A DNA stretch of 21,789 bases from Streptococcus mitis (GCF_023109105.1 NZ_JALDTZ010000023.1:1-21789), one strand, 5' to 3'; shown: positions 8,349-16,728, numbered from the stretch's first letter. Numbers and translations are program-made. Notes: generated by a model not told the origin, from the letters alone.

Positions 8349-8376
8349 TTGCTTCCTTTGTGAAAAGCGTTATAAT
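8349..8376 (+). promoter_or_regulatory. Promoter of pepC
   Basis: TTGCTT (8349-8354) and TATAAT (8371-8376) are separated by 16 bp. A strong ribosome site AAAGGAGG (8391-8398) follows before the pepC ATG at 8404. Confidence 0.8.
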
Positions 8377-8403
8377 AGACTGTAGAGTATAAAGGAGGAT
8401 TTT

Positions 8404-9738
8404 ATGAACGCGATTCAAGAATCATTTACAGATAAACTATTTGCCAATTATGAAGCAAATGTCAAATACCAAGCGATTGAAAATGCTGCTAGTCACAATG
8501 GAATTTTTGCAGCCCTAGAACGTCGCCAAAGCCATGTAGATAACACGCCCGTTTTCTCATTGGATTTGACCAAGGATAAGGTAACTAACCAGAAAGCGTC
8601 TGGTCGTTGCTGGATGTTTGCAGCTCTCAACACTTTCCGCCACAAACTCATTTCACAATACAAATTGGAAAACTTTGAGTTGTCACAGGCTCACACTTTC
8701 TTCTGGGACAAGTATGAGAAATCAAACTGGTTCTTGGAGCAAGTCATTGCGACTGCAGACCAAGACTTGACCAGTCGTAAGGTTAAATTCCTACTTCAAA
8801 CACCACAACAAGACGGTGGTCAGTGGGATATGGTCGTTTCTCTTTTCGAGAAATACGGTGTTGTTCCCAAGTCAGTTTATCCTGAGTCTGTTTCATCTAG
8901 CAGTAGCCGTGAACTAAATGCCATTCTCAACAAATTGCTTCGTCAAGATGCTCAAATTTTGCGTGACTTGCTTGCTTCTGGTGCAGACCAAGCGACTGTT
9001 CAAGCTAAGAAAGAAGACCTCTTGCAAGAAATTTTTAACTTCCTTGCCATGTCATTAGGACTTCCGCCACGTAAATTTGACTTTGCTTATCGCGATAAGG
9101 ATAACAACTACCAAAGCGAAAAGGGTATTACACCACAAGAATTTTACAAGAAATATGTCAATCTTCCTCTAGAGGACTATGTTTCTGTTATCAATGCCCC
9201 AACTGCTGACAAGCCTTACGGCAAATCTTACACAGTTGAGATGTTGGGGAATGTCGTTGGTAGCCGTGCAGTTCGCTACATCAACGTGCCGATGGAACGC
9301 TTGAAAGAATTAGCGATTGCCCAAATGCAAGCAGGAGAGACTGTTTGGTTTGGTTCTGATGTCGGCCAACTCAGCAACCGCAAAGCTGGAATCCTTGCGA
9401 CAGATGTTTATGACTTTGAATCAAGCATGGATATTAAACTCACTCAAGACAAGGCTGGACGTTTGGACTACAGTGAAAGCTTAATGACCCACGCTATGGT
9501 CTTGACAGGTGTGGATTTGGATGAAAATGGTAAGTCAACCAAGTGGAAGGTTGAAAACTCATGGGGAGACAAGGTCGGTACAGATGGTTACTTTGTTGCC
9601 TCAGACGCTTGGATGGATGAATACACTTACCAAATCGTTGTTCGCAAAGAATTGCTGACAACAGAAGAACAAGCTGCCTATGAAGCAGAACCAATTGTAC
9701 TTGCACCATGGGACCCAATGGGAGCCTTGGCTGAATAA
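8404..9738 (+). CDS. pepC: Aminopeptidase C (bleomycin hydrolase-type cysteine peptidase)
   Basis: This cytoplasmic papain-like aminopeptidase of family C1B forms a hexameric barrel in homologues. It releases N-terminal amino acids from small peptides. The 444-aa length is normal. The catalytic triad is visible: C69 in ASGRCWMFAALN, H363 in LMTHAMVLTG and N385 in VENSWGDKVG. The C-terminus ends PMGALAE, the short tail that reaches toward the active site in this family. It has its own promoter and a strong ribosome site, so it is transcribed separately from rsuA. The stop codon TAA touches the edge of the second BOX element. Confidence 0.97.
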   Translation: MNAIQESFTDKLFANYEANVKYQAIENAASHNGIFAALERRQSHVDNTPVFSLDLTKDKVTNQKASGRCWMFAALNTFRHKLISQYKLENFELSQAHTFFWDKYEKSNWFLEQVIATADQDLTSRKVKFLLQTPQQDGGQWDMVVSLFEKYGVVPKSVYPESVSSSSSRELNAILNKLLRQDAQILRDLLASGADQATVQAKKEDLLQEIFNFLAMSLGLPPRKFDFAYRDKDNNYQSEKGITPQEFYKKYVNLPLEDYVSVINAPTADKPYGKSYTVEMLGNVVGSRAVRYINVPMERLKELAIAQMQAGETVWFGSDVGQLSNRKAGILATDVYDFESSMDIKLTQDKAGRLDYSESLMTHAMVLTGVDLDENGKSTKWKVENSWGDKVGTDGYFVASDAWMDEYTYQIVVRKELLTTEEQAAYEAEPIVLAPWDPMGALAE

Positions 9739-9934
9739 TACTCTTCAAAAATCTCTTCAAACCACGTCAACGTCGCCTTGGCGTAGGTATGGTTACTGAC
9801 TTCGTCAGTTCTATCTGCAACCTCAAAACAGTGTTTTGAGCTGACTTCGTCAGTCTTATCTACAACCTCAAAGCAGTGCTTTGAGCAACCAGCGGCTAGC
9901 TTCCTAGTTTGCTCTTTGATTTTCATTGAGTATA
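9738..9934 (-). repeat. BOX element, inverted relative to the first
   Basis: On the minus strand this ~197 bp copy reads boxA (TATACTCAATGAAAATCAAA), two boxB-type units with CTGACGAAGTCAG hairpins, and boxC ending GAAGAGATTTTTGAAGAGTAT. It lies between the convergent pepC and manN genes and begins at the last base of the pepC stop. An open frame on the minus strand here (from 9941) is repeat sequence, not a gene. Confidence 0.92.
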
Positions 9935-9942
9935 AAAGCATA

Positions 9943-9978
9943 GAAAAAAGGAATCAGGTTTAGAACCTGGTTCCTTTT
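9943..9978 (-). terminator. Terminator of the manLMN operon
   Basis: On the minus strand, AAAAGGAACCAGGTT pairs with AACCTGATTCCTTTT (arms 9964-9978 and 9946-9960; 15 bp with one G-U type mismatch and a three-base loop), followed by a run of T. The T-rich flank on the plus side could also help end pepC transcripts. Confidence 0.85.
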
Positions 9979-9989
9979 GAGTTGCTTGA

Positions 9990-10901
9990 TTACATGATAC
10001 CGAAGAAACGAGCTGCGATACCTACTGCAAAGAGTGCAAGGATGATTGAGATTGGAGATACTTTTTTCTTAAGTAACCACATGCAAAGGAAAGTAAGGAG
10101 AAGTCCCATCAATCCTGGAATCAATGAGTTCAACTGACCTTGAAGGGTTTGTGGTTGAATCTTATCTAAGCTCAATCCACCAAGTGCTTGACCAAGGATA
10201 CCTTTCAATTCAGCACCTGATACAGGACCTTCCGGGAAGTTGATGTAGGCACCTTCAGCCAATTGTTTACCTGGAAGATTAACAGTGAAGTTAATAGATA
10301 CCCAACGTTGTACAAGAACGGCAAGGATGAACATACCAAGGATAGAAGCACCTTTAGTGATGTCTTTCAAGATACCACCAGACATGTCTTTAGTGATTTC
10401 AGATCCAGCCTTGTATCCAAACTCTTGTGTGTACCATAGGAAGGCCATACGGATCGCATTCCATCCGAAGAAGAAGAGAAGTGGACCTACAAGGTTACCA
10501 GATGCAGCAAGTGATGCACCAAGAGCTCCAAGGATAGGACGAACTGTAAACCAGAATACTGGGTCACCGATACCAGCAAGAGGTCCCATCATACCGATTT
10601 TAACCCCTTGGATAGCAGCGTCGTCGATTTCAACACCGTTAGCACGTTCTTCTTCAAGTGCAAGAGTAACTCCCATGATTGGAGCAGCTACGTATGGGTG
10701 AGTGTTGAAGAACTCAAGGTGACGCTCAAGAGCAGCCGCTTGGTCTTCTTTAGTAGTGTACAATTTTTTGATAGCTGGGATCAATGAGTAAGCCCAACCC
10801 AAGTTTTGCATACGCTCGTAGTTCCAAGAACCTTGAAGGAATTGTGAACGCCACCAAACTTTTTTACGATCTGATTTTGATAATTGAAGTTTTTCAGTCA
10901 T
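9990..10901 (-). CDS. manN: PTS mannose-family transporter, IID subunit
   Basis: This is the membrane IID component of the mannose-type phosphotransferase system, working with IIC in the membrane and the soluble IIAB protein to import and phosphorylate glucose, mannose and related sugars. The 303 residues match the family length. A hydrophilic N-terminal half carries the IID hallmarks FLQGSWNYERMQNLGWAYS (about 21-39), then the glycine/proline-rich GVKIGMMGPLAGIGDPVFW. Hydrophobic segments follow in the middle and at the C-terminus (about 265-300). AAAGGGG precedes the ATG by eight bases. It starts 14 bp after the manM stop and is the last gene of the operon. Confidence 0.96.
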   Translation of the reverse strand: MTEKLQLSKSDRKKVWWRSQFLQGSWNYERMQNLGWAYSLIPAIKKLYTTKEDQAAALERHLEFFNTHPYVAAPIMGVTLALEEERANGVEIDDAAIQGVKIGMMGPLAGIGDPVFWFTVRPILGALGASLAASGNLVGPLLFFFGWNAIRMAFLWYTQEFGYKAGSEITKDMSGGILKDITKGASILGMFILAVLVQRWVSINFTVNLPGKQLAEGAYINFPEGPVSGAELKGILGQALGGLSLDKIQPQTLQGQLNSLIPGLMGLLLTFLCMWLLKKKVSPISIILALFAVGIAARFFGIM

Positions 10902-10915
10902 GATTGTTCCCCTTT

Positions 10916-11728
10916 CTAGTAGTCTTCTAGGATATCACCGATTGGGTCGTTAGAAGTCGCAGCTCCGCCGCCACCGTTACCACCTTGTTTTGAAAGGTTA
11001 AGGTAGATGAAGGCAAGGGCAACACCGACTACACCAAGGGCAATCAAAGTCAATTGAGAAATGGCAGCGAAAGCAAAACCGATTGCGAAGAATGGCCATA
11101 CTTCACGAGTTGCCATCATGTTGATAACCATAGCGTAACCAACGGCAACGACCATAGCACCACCGACAGCCATACCACCGTTCAACCAGTCTGGCATCAA
11201 TTTAAGAGCATCTTGAACGGCAGAAGCTGGGATAGCGATAAGGAAAGCAGCAGGGATTGCAATACGAAGACCTTGAAGAAGAAGTGCAATAAAGTGAGCA
11301 CGTTCAACAGCTGCAATATTTCCTTCTTTAGCAGCAGCATCAGCAGTGTGAACCAAACCAACTGAGATTGTACGAACAATCATTGTCAAGAAAAGTCCAG
11401 CTACGGCAAGAGGGATAGCTGTTGCTGTTGCAACGGCGATACCTTCAGTAGTAAAGTTACCACCTTTGATCAAGATGATTGCTGCAGCAACAGATGCAAG
11501 AGCAGCGTCAGGAGCTACGGCAGCTCCGATGTTTGCCCAACCAAGGGCGATCATTTGAAGTGATCCACCAAGCATAACACCTGCTTCGAGGTTACCAGTT
11601 GCAAGTCCGATAAGGGTACATGCGACGATTGGTTGATGGAATTGGAATTGGTCGAGGATACCTTCAAGACCTGCAAGGAAGGCAACAACTACAACCAAGA
11701 CAGCAGAAATAATTGAAATATCTGACAT
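10916..11728 (-). CDS. manM: PTS mannose-family transporter, IIC subunit
   Basis: This is the IIC sugar-channel component of the mannose-type PTS, 270 aa. It is strongly hydrophobic through most of its length, with typical family segments FLAGLEGILDQFQFHQPIV near the N-terminus and GWANIGAAVAPDAALA around residues 63-78. The end is hydrophilic and glycine-rich (GGNGGGGAATSN) before the terminal LEDY. The ribosome site is AAAAGGAA, about eight bases before the ATG. It is second in manL-manM-manN. The 76 bp gap after manL shows no convincing promoter or terminator, so a single transcript is likely. Confidence 0.96.
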   Translation of the reverse strand: MSDISIISAVLVVVVAFLAGLEGILDQFQFHQPIVACTLIGLATGNLEAGVMLGGSLQMIALGWANIGAAVAPDAALASVAAAIILIKGGNFTTEGIAVATATAIPLAVAGLFLTMIVRTISVGLVHTADAAAKEGNIAAVERAHFIALLLQGLRIAIPAAFLIAIPASAVQDALKLMPDWLNGGMAVGGAMVVAVGYAMVINMMATREVWPFFAIGFAFAAISQLTLIALGVVGVALAFIYLNLSKQGGNGGGGAATSNDPIGDILEDY

Positions 11729-11804
11729 GGTTTTATTCCTTTTCTATTTAATGATAATAAAGTGAAAAATTTTCTTAGAATTCTTCGATAGTTATTGATG
11801 TCTA

Positions 11805-12794
11805 TTATTGAACGTTGGCTTTGTTAATCAAGTCAAACAAATCTTTTTTGGTGTCGTTTGGTACTTTACGTACGTCAAATTCAACACCGAGGTCACGCAT
11901 TTTCTCAAATGTAGCAACATCTTCTTTGTCCATAGACAAAACGTTGTTGATCATTGTTTTACCAGTTGAGTGAGCCATTGATCCGACGTTAAGAGTCTTG
12001 ATTGGCACACCACCTTCGATGGCACGAAGGGCATCTTGAGGTGTTTCAAACAAGATAAGGGCATGTGTTTCTCCAAAACGTGGGTCTTTTGAAACCTCAA
12101 TCAATTTTTGGATTGGTACAACATTGGCTCTTACTCCGTTAGGAGCCGCTTGTTTGATCAATTCTTTACGAAGATCGTCGTTGGCAACGTTATCTGAAGC
12201 AACGATGATACGGTTTGCTTTTGAATCTGGAGTCCAAGCAGTTGCAACTTGACCGTGAAGGAGACGTGTGTCAAGACGGGCAAGATTGATTTTGAGTTTT
12301 CCATCTCCGATAACAGTTCCTTCTGGGATAGCAGCTTGAGCAACTGGAGCAGCTGCAGCACTAGCAACTTCTTCAACTGGATTTAACTCTTCTGGAAGAG
12401 CTTTGATGCCATCTTTGGCTTCTTTGATAATATTCGCAGCAACTTTTTCCACACCTGCTGTAGCGTCCATGAGGCGCTCTGTATAGGCTTGGATTAACAT
12501 CGGTAAGTTAAGTCCTGTGATGATGGCAAACTTACGATCAGGATTTTCTCCCATCACGCGACTAGCTTGGTTGAATGGAGAACCACTCCAAAGGTCAGCC
12601 AAAACTAGCACCTCATCTTCTGCGTCAAATGCAGCCACAGCGTTGTTAAATTTAGCATATAGGTCATCTGGACCTTCGTTTGGCATAAAGGTTACAACTT
12701 GAACCTTTTCTTGTTCACCAAAAATCATTGATCCTGACTGATGAATACCTGCAGCGAATTCACCGTGGCTCGCAATAATGATTCCGATACTCAT
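11805..12794 (-). CDS. manL: PTS mannose-family transporter, fused IIAB subunit
   Basis: This cytoplasmic phosphocarrier passes phosphate from HPr to sugar and in streptococci also takes part in catabolite control. It has 329 residues: IIA domain (about 1-130) with phosphorylated H10 in IIASHGEF, an Ala/Pro/Glu-rich linker (about 137-165), and IIB domain (about 168-329) with phosphorylated H180 in RLLHGQV. I choose the ATG at 12794 because AGGAGG lies ten bases upstream; the in-frame ATG at 12803 is only one base from AGGAGG, too close for initiation. First gene of the operon, with a promoter at 12857-12885 that overlaps a cre-like site. Confidence 0.95.
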   Translation of the reverse strand: MSIGIIIASHGEFAAGIHQSGSMIFGEQEKVQVVTFMPNEGPDDLYAKFNNAVAAFDAEDEVLVLADLWSGSPFNQASRVMGENPDRKFAIITGLNLPMLIQAYTERLMDATAGVEKVAANIIKEAKDGIKALPEELNPVEEVASAAAAPVAQAAIPEGTVIGDGKLKINLARLDTRLLHGQVATAWTPDSKANRIIVASDNVANDDLRKELIKQAAPNGVRANVVPIQKLIEVSKDPRFGETHALILFETPQDALRAIEGGVPIKTLNVGSMAHSTGKTMINNVLSMDKEDVATFEKMRDLGVEFDVRKVPNDTKKDLFDLINKANVQ

Positions 12795-12856
12795 TATTGT
12801 CATTCCTCCTTATAAAATGTTGTGCTCATTGTTTAAGAAAACTTTAAGACTAGATA

Positions 12857-12885
12857 AGTATAAACCGTTTTCATATAAAAAGCAA
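12857..12885 (-). promoter_or_regulatory. Promoter of manLMN
   Basis: On the minus strand, TTGCTT (12885-12880) and TATACT (12862-12857) are separated by exactly 17 bp. The predicted transcript begins about 55-60 nt before the manL ATG. Confidence 0.75.
12860..12873 (-). promoter_or_regulatory. Candidate cre (CcpA) site in the manL promoter
   Basis: TGAAAACGGTTTAT on the minus strand keeps the TGAAAACG core of cre sites, with a degenerate right half (TTTAT in place of a TTTCA-like end). It lies within the spacer and overlaps the -10, so a bound CcpA would block polymerase. Confidence 0.5.
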
Positions 12886-12982
12886 CTATTTAACATAAAA
12901 AAATTAAAAGGTTTCCTTTGAAAATGTTGATATATTAAACTTTCGAGAGGTAATATTGAATCCCTATTTAAAAATTTAATAT

Positions 12983-13011
12983 AAAAAAGTTGGAAGCGCA
13001 TTCCAACTTTT
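12983..13011 (-). terminator. Terminator of adhP
   Basis: AAAAGTTGGAA (12985-12995) and TTCCAACTTTT (13001-13011) form a perfect 11 bp stem with a five-base loop. Read on the minus strand it ends in a run of T, directly after the adhP stop. Confidence 0.9.
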
Positions 13012-13030
13012 AAAATAGGTTTTTATTAGA

Positions 13031-14050
13031 TTAGTGGGTGAAGTCGAGTACCATACGTCCTTGGATTTGACCTTTTTCCATTTCGTCAAAAATGGCTACG
13101 GCATCTTCGACTGGGCGTTTTTGGACAACTGGAACTACTAAACCTTCTGCACCGAATTGGAAGGCTTCTTCCAAGTCTTTACGAGTTCCAACAAGAGAAC
13201 CGATGACTTGGATTCCATCTAGAACGGTTTTCACGATGCTGAGTTCCATCATTTCAGAAGGGAGACCAACAGCGACTACGCGACCACCAGCACGAACTGA
13301 GTCAACAGCCTGGTTGAAGGCAACTTTAGATACAGCAGTTACGACAGCTGAATGAGCTCCACCATCAGTTTTTTCCTTGATGAGTCCAGGTACATCTTCA
13401 ACTTCGAGGCCGTTAATAACAATGTCAGCGCCTACTTCTTTTGCAAGGGCAAGTTTGTCGTTATTGATATCAACTGCGATGACATGAGCATTGAATACTT
13501 TTTTAGCATATTGAACAGCTAGATTTCCAAGTCCACCAGCACCGTAAAGAACAACCCATTGGCCAGGTTCAACTTTTGCTTCTTTTATAGCTTTATAGGT
13601 TGTTACACCAGCACATGTGATAGAAGAAGCTTGGGCTGGATCAAGTCCATCAGGAACTTTGACGGCATAGTCTGCAGTTACGATACATTGTTCAGCCATA
13701 CCACCGTCTACTGAGTAGCCAGCATTTTTTACTGTACGGCAAAGGGTTTCGCGTCCGGTTGTACAATATTCACACATGCCACAGCCTTCAAAGAACCAAG
13801 CTACGCTGACACGGTCGCCAACTTTTAGGCTCTTAACATCAGGAGCGATTTCTTTTACGATACCAATCCCTTCGTGACCGAGAACACGTCCTGGAACTTT
13901 TCCAAAGTCACCATGGGCAACGTGGAGGTCTGTATGGCAAACACCACAATACTCAACTTCAACAAGTGCTTCCCCAGTTTCAAGTGGACGGAGTACTTTT
14001 TCTTCAATAGCAACACCAGTGCTTTCTGGATTTACAACAACAGCTTTCAT
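13031..14050 (-). CDS. adhP: Zinc-dependent alcohol dehydrogenase
   Basis: This is a medium-chain dehydrogenase that interconverts alcohols and aldehydes with NAD(H), probably reducing acetaldehyde to ethanol in fermentation. The 339 aa match the AdhP/AdhA class. Catalytic zinc ligands are C38 (GVCHTD), H59 (LGHEG, with E60) and C146 (SSITCAGVT). Structural zinc cysteines are C90, C93, C96 and C104. The Rossmann motif is [10 protein letters not shown] (169-178), and D194 at the end of the second strand favours NAD over NADP. AAGGAGG precedes the ATG by six bases. It is a single-gene unit with its own promoter, a Rex-type operator and a strong terminator. Confidence 0.95.
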   Translation of the reverse strand: MKAVVVNPESTGVAIEEKVLRPLETGEALVEVEYCGVCHTDLHVAHGDFGKVPGRVLGHEGIGIVKEIAPDVKSLKVGDRVSVAWFFEGCGMCEYCTTGRETLCRTVKNAGYSVDGGMAEQCIVTADYAVKVPDGLDPAQASSITCAGVTTYKAIKEAKVEPGQWVVLYGAGGLGNLAVQYAKKVFNAHVIAVDINNDKLALAKEVGADIVINGLEVEDVPGLIKEKTDGGAHSAVVTAVSKVAFNQAVDSVRAGGRVVAVGLPSEMMELSIVKTVLDGIQVIGSLVGTRKDLEEAFQFGAEGLVVPVVQKRPVEDAVAIFDEMEKGQIQGRMVLDFTH

Positions 14051-14146
14051 AGCTATCCTCCTTGATATTAACTGAGAGCAGGAGAGACAGGACTGGATTG
14101 ATTTTGTATCAACAGAGTCGAGTGTGACGAGCTCTCTTGTATTTGT

Positions 14147-14164
14147 ATGTGAATTATATCACAA
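14147..14164 (-). promoter_or_regulatory. Rex-type redox operator over the adhP -10
   Basis: TTGTGATATAATTCACAT matches the Rex consensus (TTGTGA, six A/T bases, TCACAA) at 17 of 18 positions and covers the whole -10 hexamer. Rex is a repressor released by NADH in Gram-positives, and fermentative alcohol dehydrogenase genes are standard targets. Confidence 0.8.
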
Positions 14165-14181
14165 AAGAAAGCCTTTTCCAA
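14153..14181 (-). promoter_or_regulatory. Promoter of adhP
   Basis: On the minus strand, TTGGAA (14181-14176) and TATAAT (14158-14153) are 17 bp apart. The transcript would have a leader of about 95 nt with only small possible hairpins, such as TTGAT...ATCAA. Confidence 0.8.
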
Positions 14182-14248
14182 GGTTTTGGAGGCAAAAAGT
14201 AGAACAATCGATTAACTGGTTGATTAGACTGTGAAAAGAGCACAAAGA

Positions 14249-14264
14249 CCAGCTCGCAAGCTGG
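14249..14264 (-). terminator. Possible weak terminator after the Cof-type hydrolase
   Basis: CCAGCT (14249-14254) and AGCTGG (14259-14264) make a six-base perfect stem with a four-base loop. The minus-strand downstream sequence is T-rich but broken (TCTTTGTGCTCTTTTC). The 220 bp between adhP and this gene hold only this hairpin and the adhP promoter. Confidence 0.4.
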
Positions 14265-14274
14265 ACAGTATGGA

Positions 14275-15087
14275 CTATAAGAATAGGTCTTGCAGGGTTT
14301 TGGCAACCCCATCTTGGTCATTGGTTAGGGCGATTTGCTCATCCGCATAGGGGAGCAGGTCTGGATTGGCATTTTTCATGGCATAGCCTTTTCCAGCAAA
14401 AGCTAGCATTTCGGTATCATTGTGTTCATCTCCAAAGGCAATCAAATCCTTTTTATCACGGTTCATTACCTTAAGCAAGTAGTTCAAAGCAAAGGCCTTA
14501 TTGACCCCTTTTGGGGTACACTCAAGGATATTGAGCGGACCTCCCCATGTATTGATAGACAGTTGATGCTGGTAGAAGGCGTTCATTTCTTTTGCTAGTG
14601 CATATTTGTCACTGGCTCTGGTCTGCAAGAGGATACAGTTAGGATTCTTGGTCACCAATTCGGGTTGAAATTGATCTTCAGGCTGGAAAGCTTCTACACC
14701 AAATAGTTTGGGATTGGCAATTTCTTCATTGGGATTTGTAATATAGAATTTTTTACGATATTCTCCAGCGATAAAATCAGCTTGAATGTCCTCTGAACGT
14801 TGAACCATATCTAGCAGATATTTTTTGTCTACCGTCAAACACTTTTCAAAGTCCCAAACTTGGTCTGGTAAATGAGTAAGAGAGCCGTTGAAATTAATCA
14901 TAGGAGTGTCTAAGTCTAGTTCACGGTAGAAATCTTTTGACATACGGTAAGGGCGACCTGTTGTAATAATAACCTGATGCCCCTTTTCAGTAACTTTTTT
15001 AATGGTTTCTTTGGTAAAGTCAGAAATCTGACTGTTTGAGTTGAGCAAGGTTCCATCCAGGTCAACTGCAATAATTTTTTTCGTCAT
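14275..15087 (-). CDS. Cof-type HAD-IIB family sugar/cofactor phosphatase
   Basis: This is a cytoplasmic HAD-superfamily phosphatase of the Cof (IIB) subfamily, 270 aa from the chosen start. Motif I is DLDGTLLNSN with nucleophile D9 and acid D11. Motif II is IITTGR. A conserved lysine lies in PKGVNKAFAL, and motif IV is FGDEHNDTEM, which binds magnesium. The large cap domain between motifs II and III decides the substrate, which cannot be read from sequence. The start at 15087 begins exactly at MTKKIIAVDLDG and has AGAAAGGT just upstream. A longer in-frame start at 15201 would add 38 residues spanning the promoter and lacks a ribosome site. Confidence 0.9.
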   Translation of the reverse strand: MTKKIIAVDLDGTLLNSNSQISDFTKETIKKVTEKGHQVIITTGRPYRMSKDFYRELDLDTPMINFNGSLTHLPDQVWDFEKCLTVDKKYLLDMVQRSEDIQADFIAGEYRKKFYITNPNEEIANPKLFGVEAFQPEDQFQPELVTKNPNCILLQTRASDKYALAKEMNAFYQHQLSINTWGGPLNILECTPKGVNKAFALNYLLKVMNRDKKDLIAFGDEHNDTEMLAFAGKGYAMKNANPDLLPYADEQIALTNDQDGVAKTLQDLFL

Positions 15088-15126
15088 ATGGACCTTTCTA
15101 GTGTCTTTACAGATAAGATGTCTTCT

Positions 15127-15155
15127 ATTATAACAAAAAGCAGATAGAAAAGCAG
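15127..15155 (-). promoter_or_regulatory. Promoter of the Cof-type hydrolase
   Basis: On the minus strand, CTGCTT (15155-15150) and TATAAT (15132-15127) are 17 bp apart, ~40 bp before the ATG. It is divergent from the permease promoter at 15211-15239. Confidence 0.65.
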
Positions 15156-15210
15156 ATTCCAAACAAAAAATGAAATTGGACCAATTTCTTAAATAAATCA
15201 AACAAAGATA

Positions 15211-15239
15211 TTGAAAAAGTGAATGATAAATGATATAAT
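15211..15239 (+). promoter_or_regulatory. Promoter of the purine permease
   Basis: TTGAAA (15211-15216), a 17 bp spacer and TATAAT (15234-15239) preceded by TGA (extended -10) form a strong consensus promoter. The leader is only ~30 nt. Confidence 0.85.
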
Positions 15240-15245
15240 TCTATT

Positions 15246-15258
15246 ATTGTTCGTAAAA
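15246..15258 (+). promoter_or_regulatory. PurBox-like site just after the permease transcription start
   Basis: ATTGTTCGTAAAA is the reverse complement of a PurR box (AWWWCCGAACWWT) at 11 of 13 positions, retaining the CGAAC core. Its placement right after the predicted start would suit repression. Two mismatches keep this tentative. Confidence 0.3.
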
Positions 15259-15276
15259 ATTAAAAGGAGATTGATA

Positions 15277-16695
15277 ATGGACAAATTATTTAAACTAAAA
15301 GAGAACGGTACAGACGTTCGTACAGAGGTTCTCGCTGGTTTAACAACTTTCTTTGCAATGAGCTATATTCTCTTTGTAAACCCACAAATTCTTTCGCAAA
15401 CAGGAATGCCTGCTCAGGGTGTCTTCCTAGCAACGATTATTGGTTCTGTGGTAGGAACTCTTATGATGGCTTTTTATGCCAACTTACCATATGCCCAAGC
15501 GCCAGGTATGGGACTGAATGCCTTCTTTACCTTTACAGTTGTCTTTGGACTTGGTTATTCATGGCAAGAAGCTTTGGCTATGGTCTTCATTTGTGGTCTC
15601 ATTTCATTGATTATTACTTTGACAAATGTACGCAAAATGATTATTGAATCCATTCCTACTGCTCTTCGTTCAGCTATTTCAGCGGGTATTGGTGTCTTCC
15701 TTGCCTACGTGGGAATTAAGAATGCTGGACTTTTGAAATTTACGATTGATCCAGGTAACTATACTGTTTTAGGAGAAGGGGCTGACAAAGCTCAAGCAAC
15801 GATTGCAGCAAATGCTTCAGCAGTTCCAGGATTGGTTGACTTCAATACTCCAGCTGTTTTGGTAGCTCTTGCAGGACTTGCTATTACTATCTTCTTTGTC
15901 ATTAAAGGGATTAAGGGAGGGATTATCCTTTCTATCTTAACAACAACTGTTCTTGCTATTGCAGTTGGTTTAGTTGATTTGTCTAGCATTGATTTTTCAA
16001 ATAATCACTTGGGTGCTGCGGTAGAAGATTTGAAGAAAATTTTTGGTGCAGCTCTTGGTTCAGAAGGTTTGGGAGCTTTGATTTCAGATACAGCTCGCTT
16101 ACCTGAGACTCTTATGGCTATTCTAGCCTTCTCGTTAACAGATATTTTCGATACAATTGGTACTCTAATTGGTACTGGTGAAAAAGTTGGAATCATTGCT
16201 TCTAAAGGTGAGAACAAGGAATCAGTTAAATTGGACAAAGCTCTTTATTCTGATTTAATTGCTACAACAATTGGTGCAGTAGCTGGTACTTCAAACGTAA
16301 CGACTTATGTTGAGTCTGCTGCAGGTATCGGTGCAGGTGGACGTACTGGTTTGACAGCCTTGGTTGTGGCTATCTGTTTTGCAATTTCAAGCTTCTTTAG
16401 CCCACTTCTTGCTATCGTACCAACATCTGCTACAGCTCCAATCTTAATTATTGTTGGGATTATGATGTTGGCTAGCTTGAAAAATATTCATTGGGATGAT
16501 ATGGCTGAAGCGGTTCCTGCCTTCTTCACATCTATCTTTATGGGATTCAGCTACTCTATCACTCAAGGGATTGCAGTTGGTTTCTTGACTTACACTTTGA
16601 CTAAACTTGTCAAAGGTCAAGCTAAAGATGTTCATGTAATGATTTGGATTTTGGATGCTTTGTTTATCCTTAACTACATCAGCATGGCCTTATAA
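15277..16695 (+). CDS. NCS2 family purine permease (AzgA/PbuG type)
   Basis: This membrane transporter imports purine bases, most likely guanine/hypoxanthine with proton symport. It has 472 aa and about 12-14 hydrophobic segments. AzgA-subfamily signatures are present: VLAGLTTFFAMSYILFVNP near residue 20-40, AQAPGMGLNAFFTF, SLTDIFDTIGTLIGTGEKVG, and the GTSNVTTYVESAAGIGAGGR block. I start at 15277 with AAAGGAGA six bases upstream. An in-frame ATG at 15223 lies upstream of the -10 and is excluded. B. subtilis pbuG and pbuO are named relatives; substrate choice among purines is not decidable here. A compact terminator follows. Confidence 0.93.
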   Translation: MDKLFKLKENGTDVRTEVLAGLTTFFAMSYILFVNPQILSQTGMPAQGVFLATIIGSVVGTLMMAFYANLPYAQAPGMGLNAFFTFTVVFGLGYSWQEALAMVFICGLISLIITLTNVRKMIIESIPTALRSAISAGIGVFLAYVGIKNAGLLKFTIDPGNYTVLGEGADKAQATIAANASAVPGLVDFNTPAVLVALAGLAITIFFVIKGIKGGIILSILTTTVLAIAVGLVDLSSIDFSNNHLGAAVEDLKKIFGAALGSEGLGALISDTARLPETLMAILAFSLTDIFDTIGTLIGTGEKVGIIASKGENKESVKLDKALYSDLIATTIGAVAGTSNVTTYVESAAGIGAGGRTGLTALVVAICFAISSFFSPLLAIVPTSATAPILIIVGIMMLASLKNIHWDDMAEAVPAFFTSIFMGFSYSITQGIAVGFLTYTLTKLVKGQAKDVHVMIWILDALFILNYISMAL

Positions 16696-16706
16696 TAGGA
16701 TAACCC

Positions 16707-16728
16707 AGGGGGATTTTCCCCCTTTTTT
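16707..16728 (+). terminator. Terminator after the purine permease
   Basis: AGGGGG (16707-16712) and CCCCCT (16718-16723) form a GC-rich six-base stem with a five-base loop, followed by six T. No promoter is visible between it and the next ATG at 16748. Confidence 0.85.

Noticed and set aside
8361..8376. cre site in the pepC promoter (TGAAAAGCGTTAT)
   Set aside because: The TG is one base out of register with the CG core and the right half does not match, so it falls short of a credible cre.
9678..9941. Minus-strand open frame after pepC
   Set aside because: It is the translated BOX repeat (same peptide as the other BOX copy) running into the pepC antisense strand.
10285..10701. 138-codon plus-strand open frame inside manN
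   Set aside because: It is antisense to conserved manN, with no start signals and a low-complexity residue pattern typical of a reverse-frame shadow.
12795..12803. manL start at ATG 12803
   Set aside because: AGGAGG is one base away, too close for initiation; the ATG at 12794 has workable spacing and the family N-terminus MSIGII.
15181..15276. Guanine/xanthine riboswitch upstream of the purine permease
   Set aside because: A consensus promoter at 15211-15239 leaves a leader of only about 30 nt, too short for the aptamer, and no purine aptamer core was seen.
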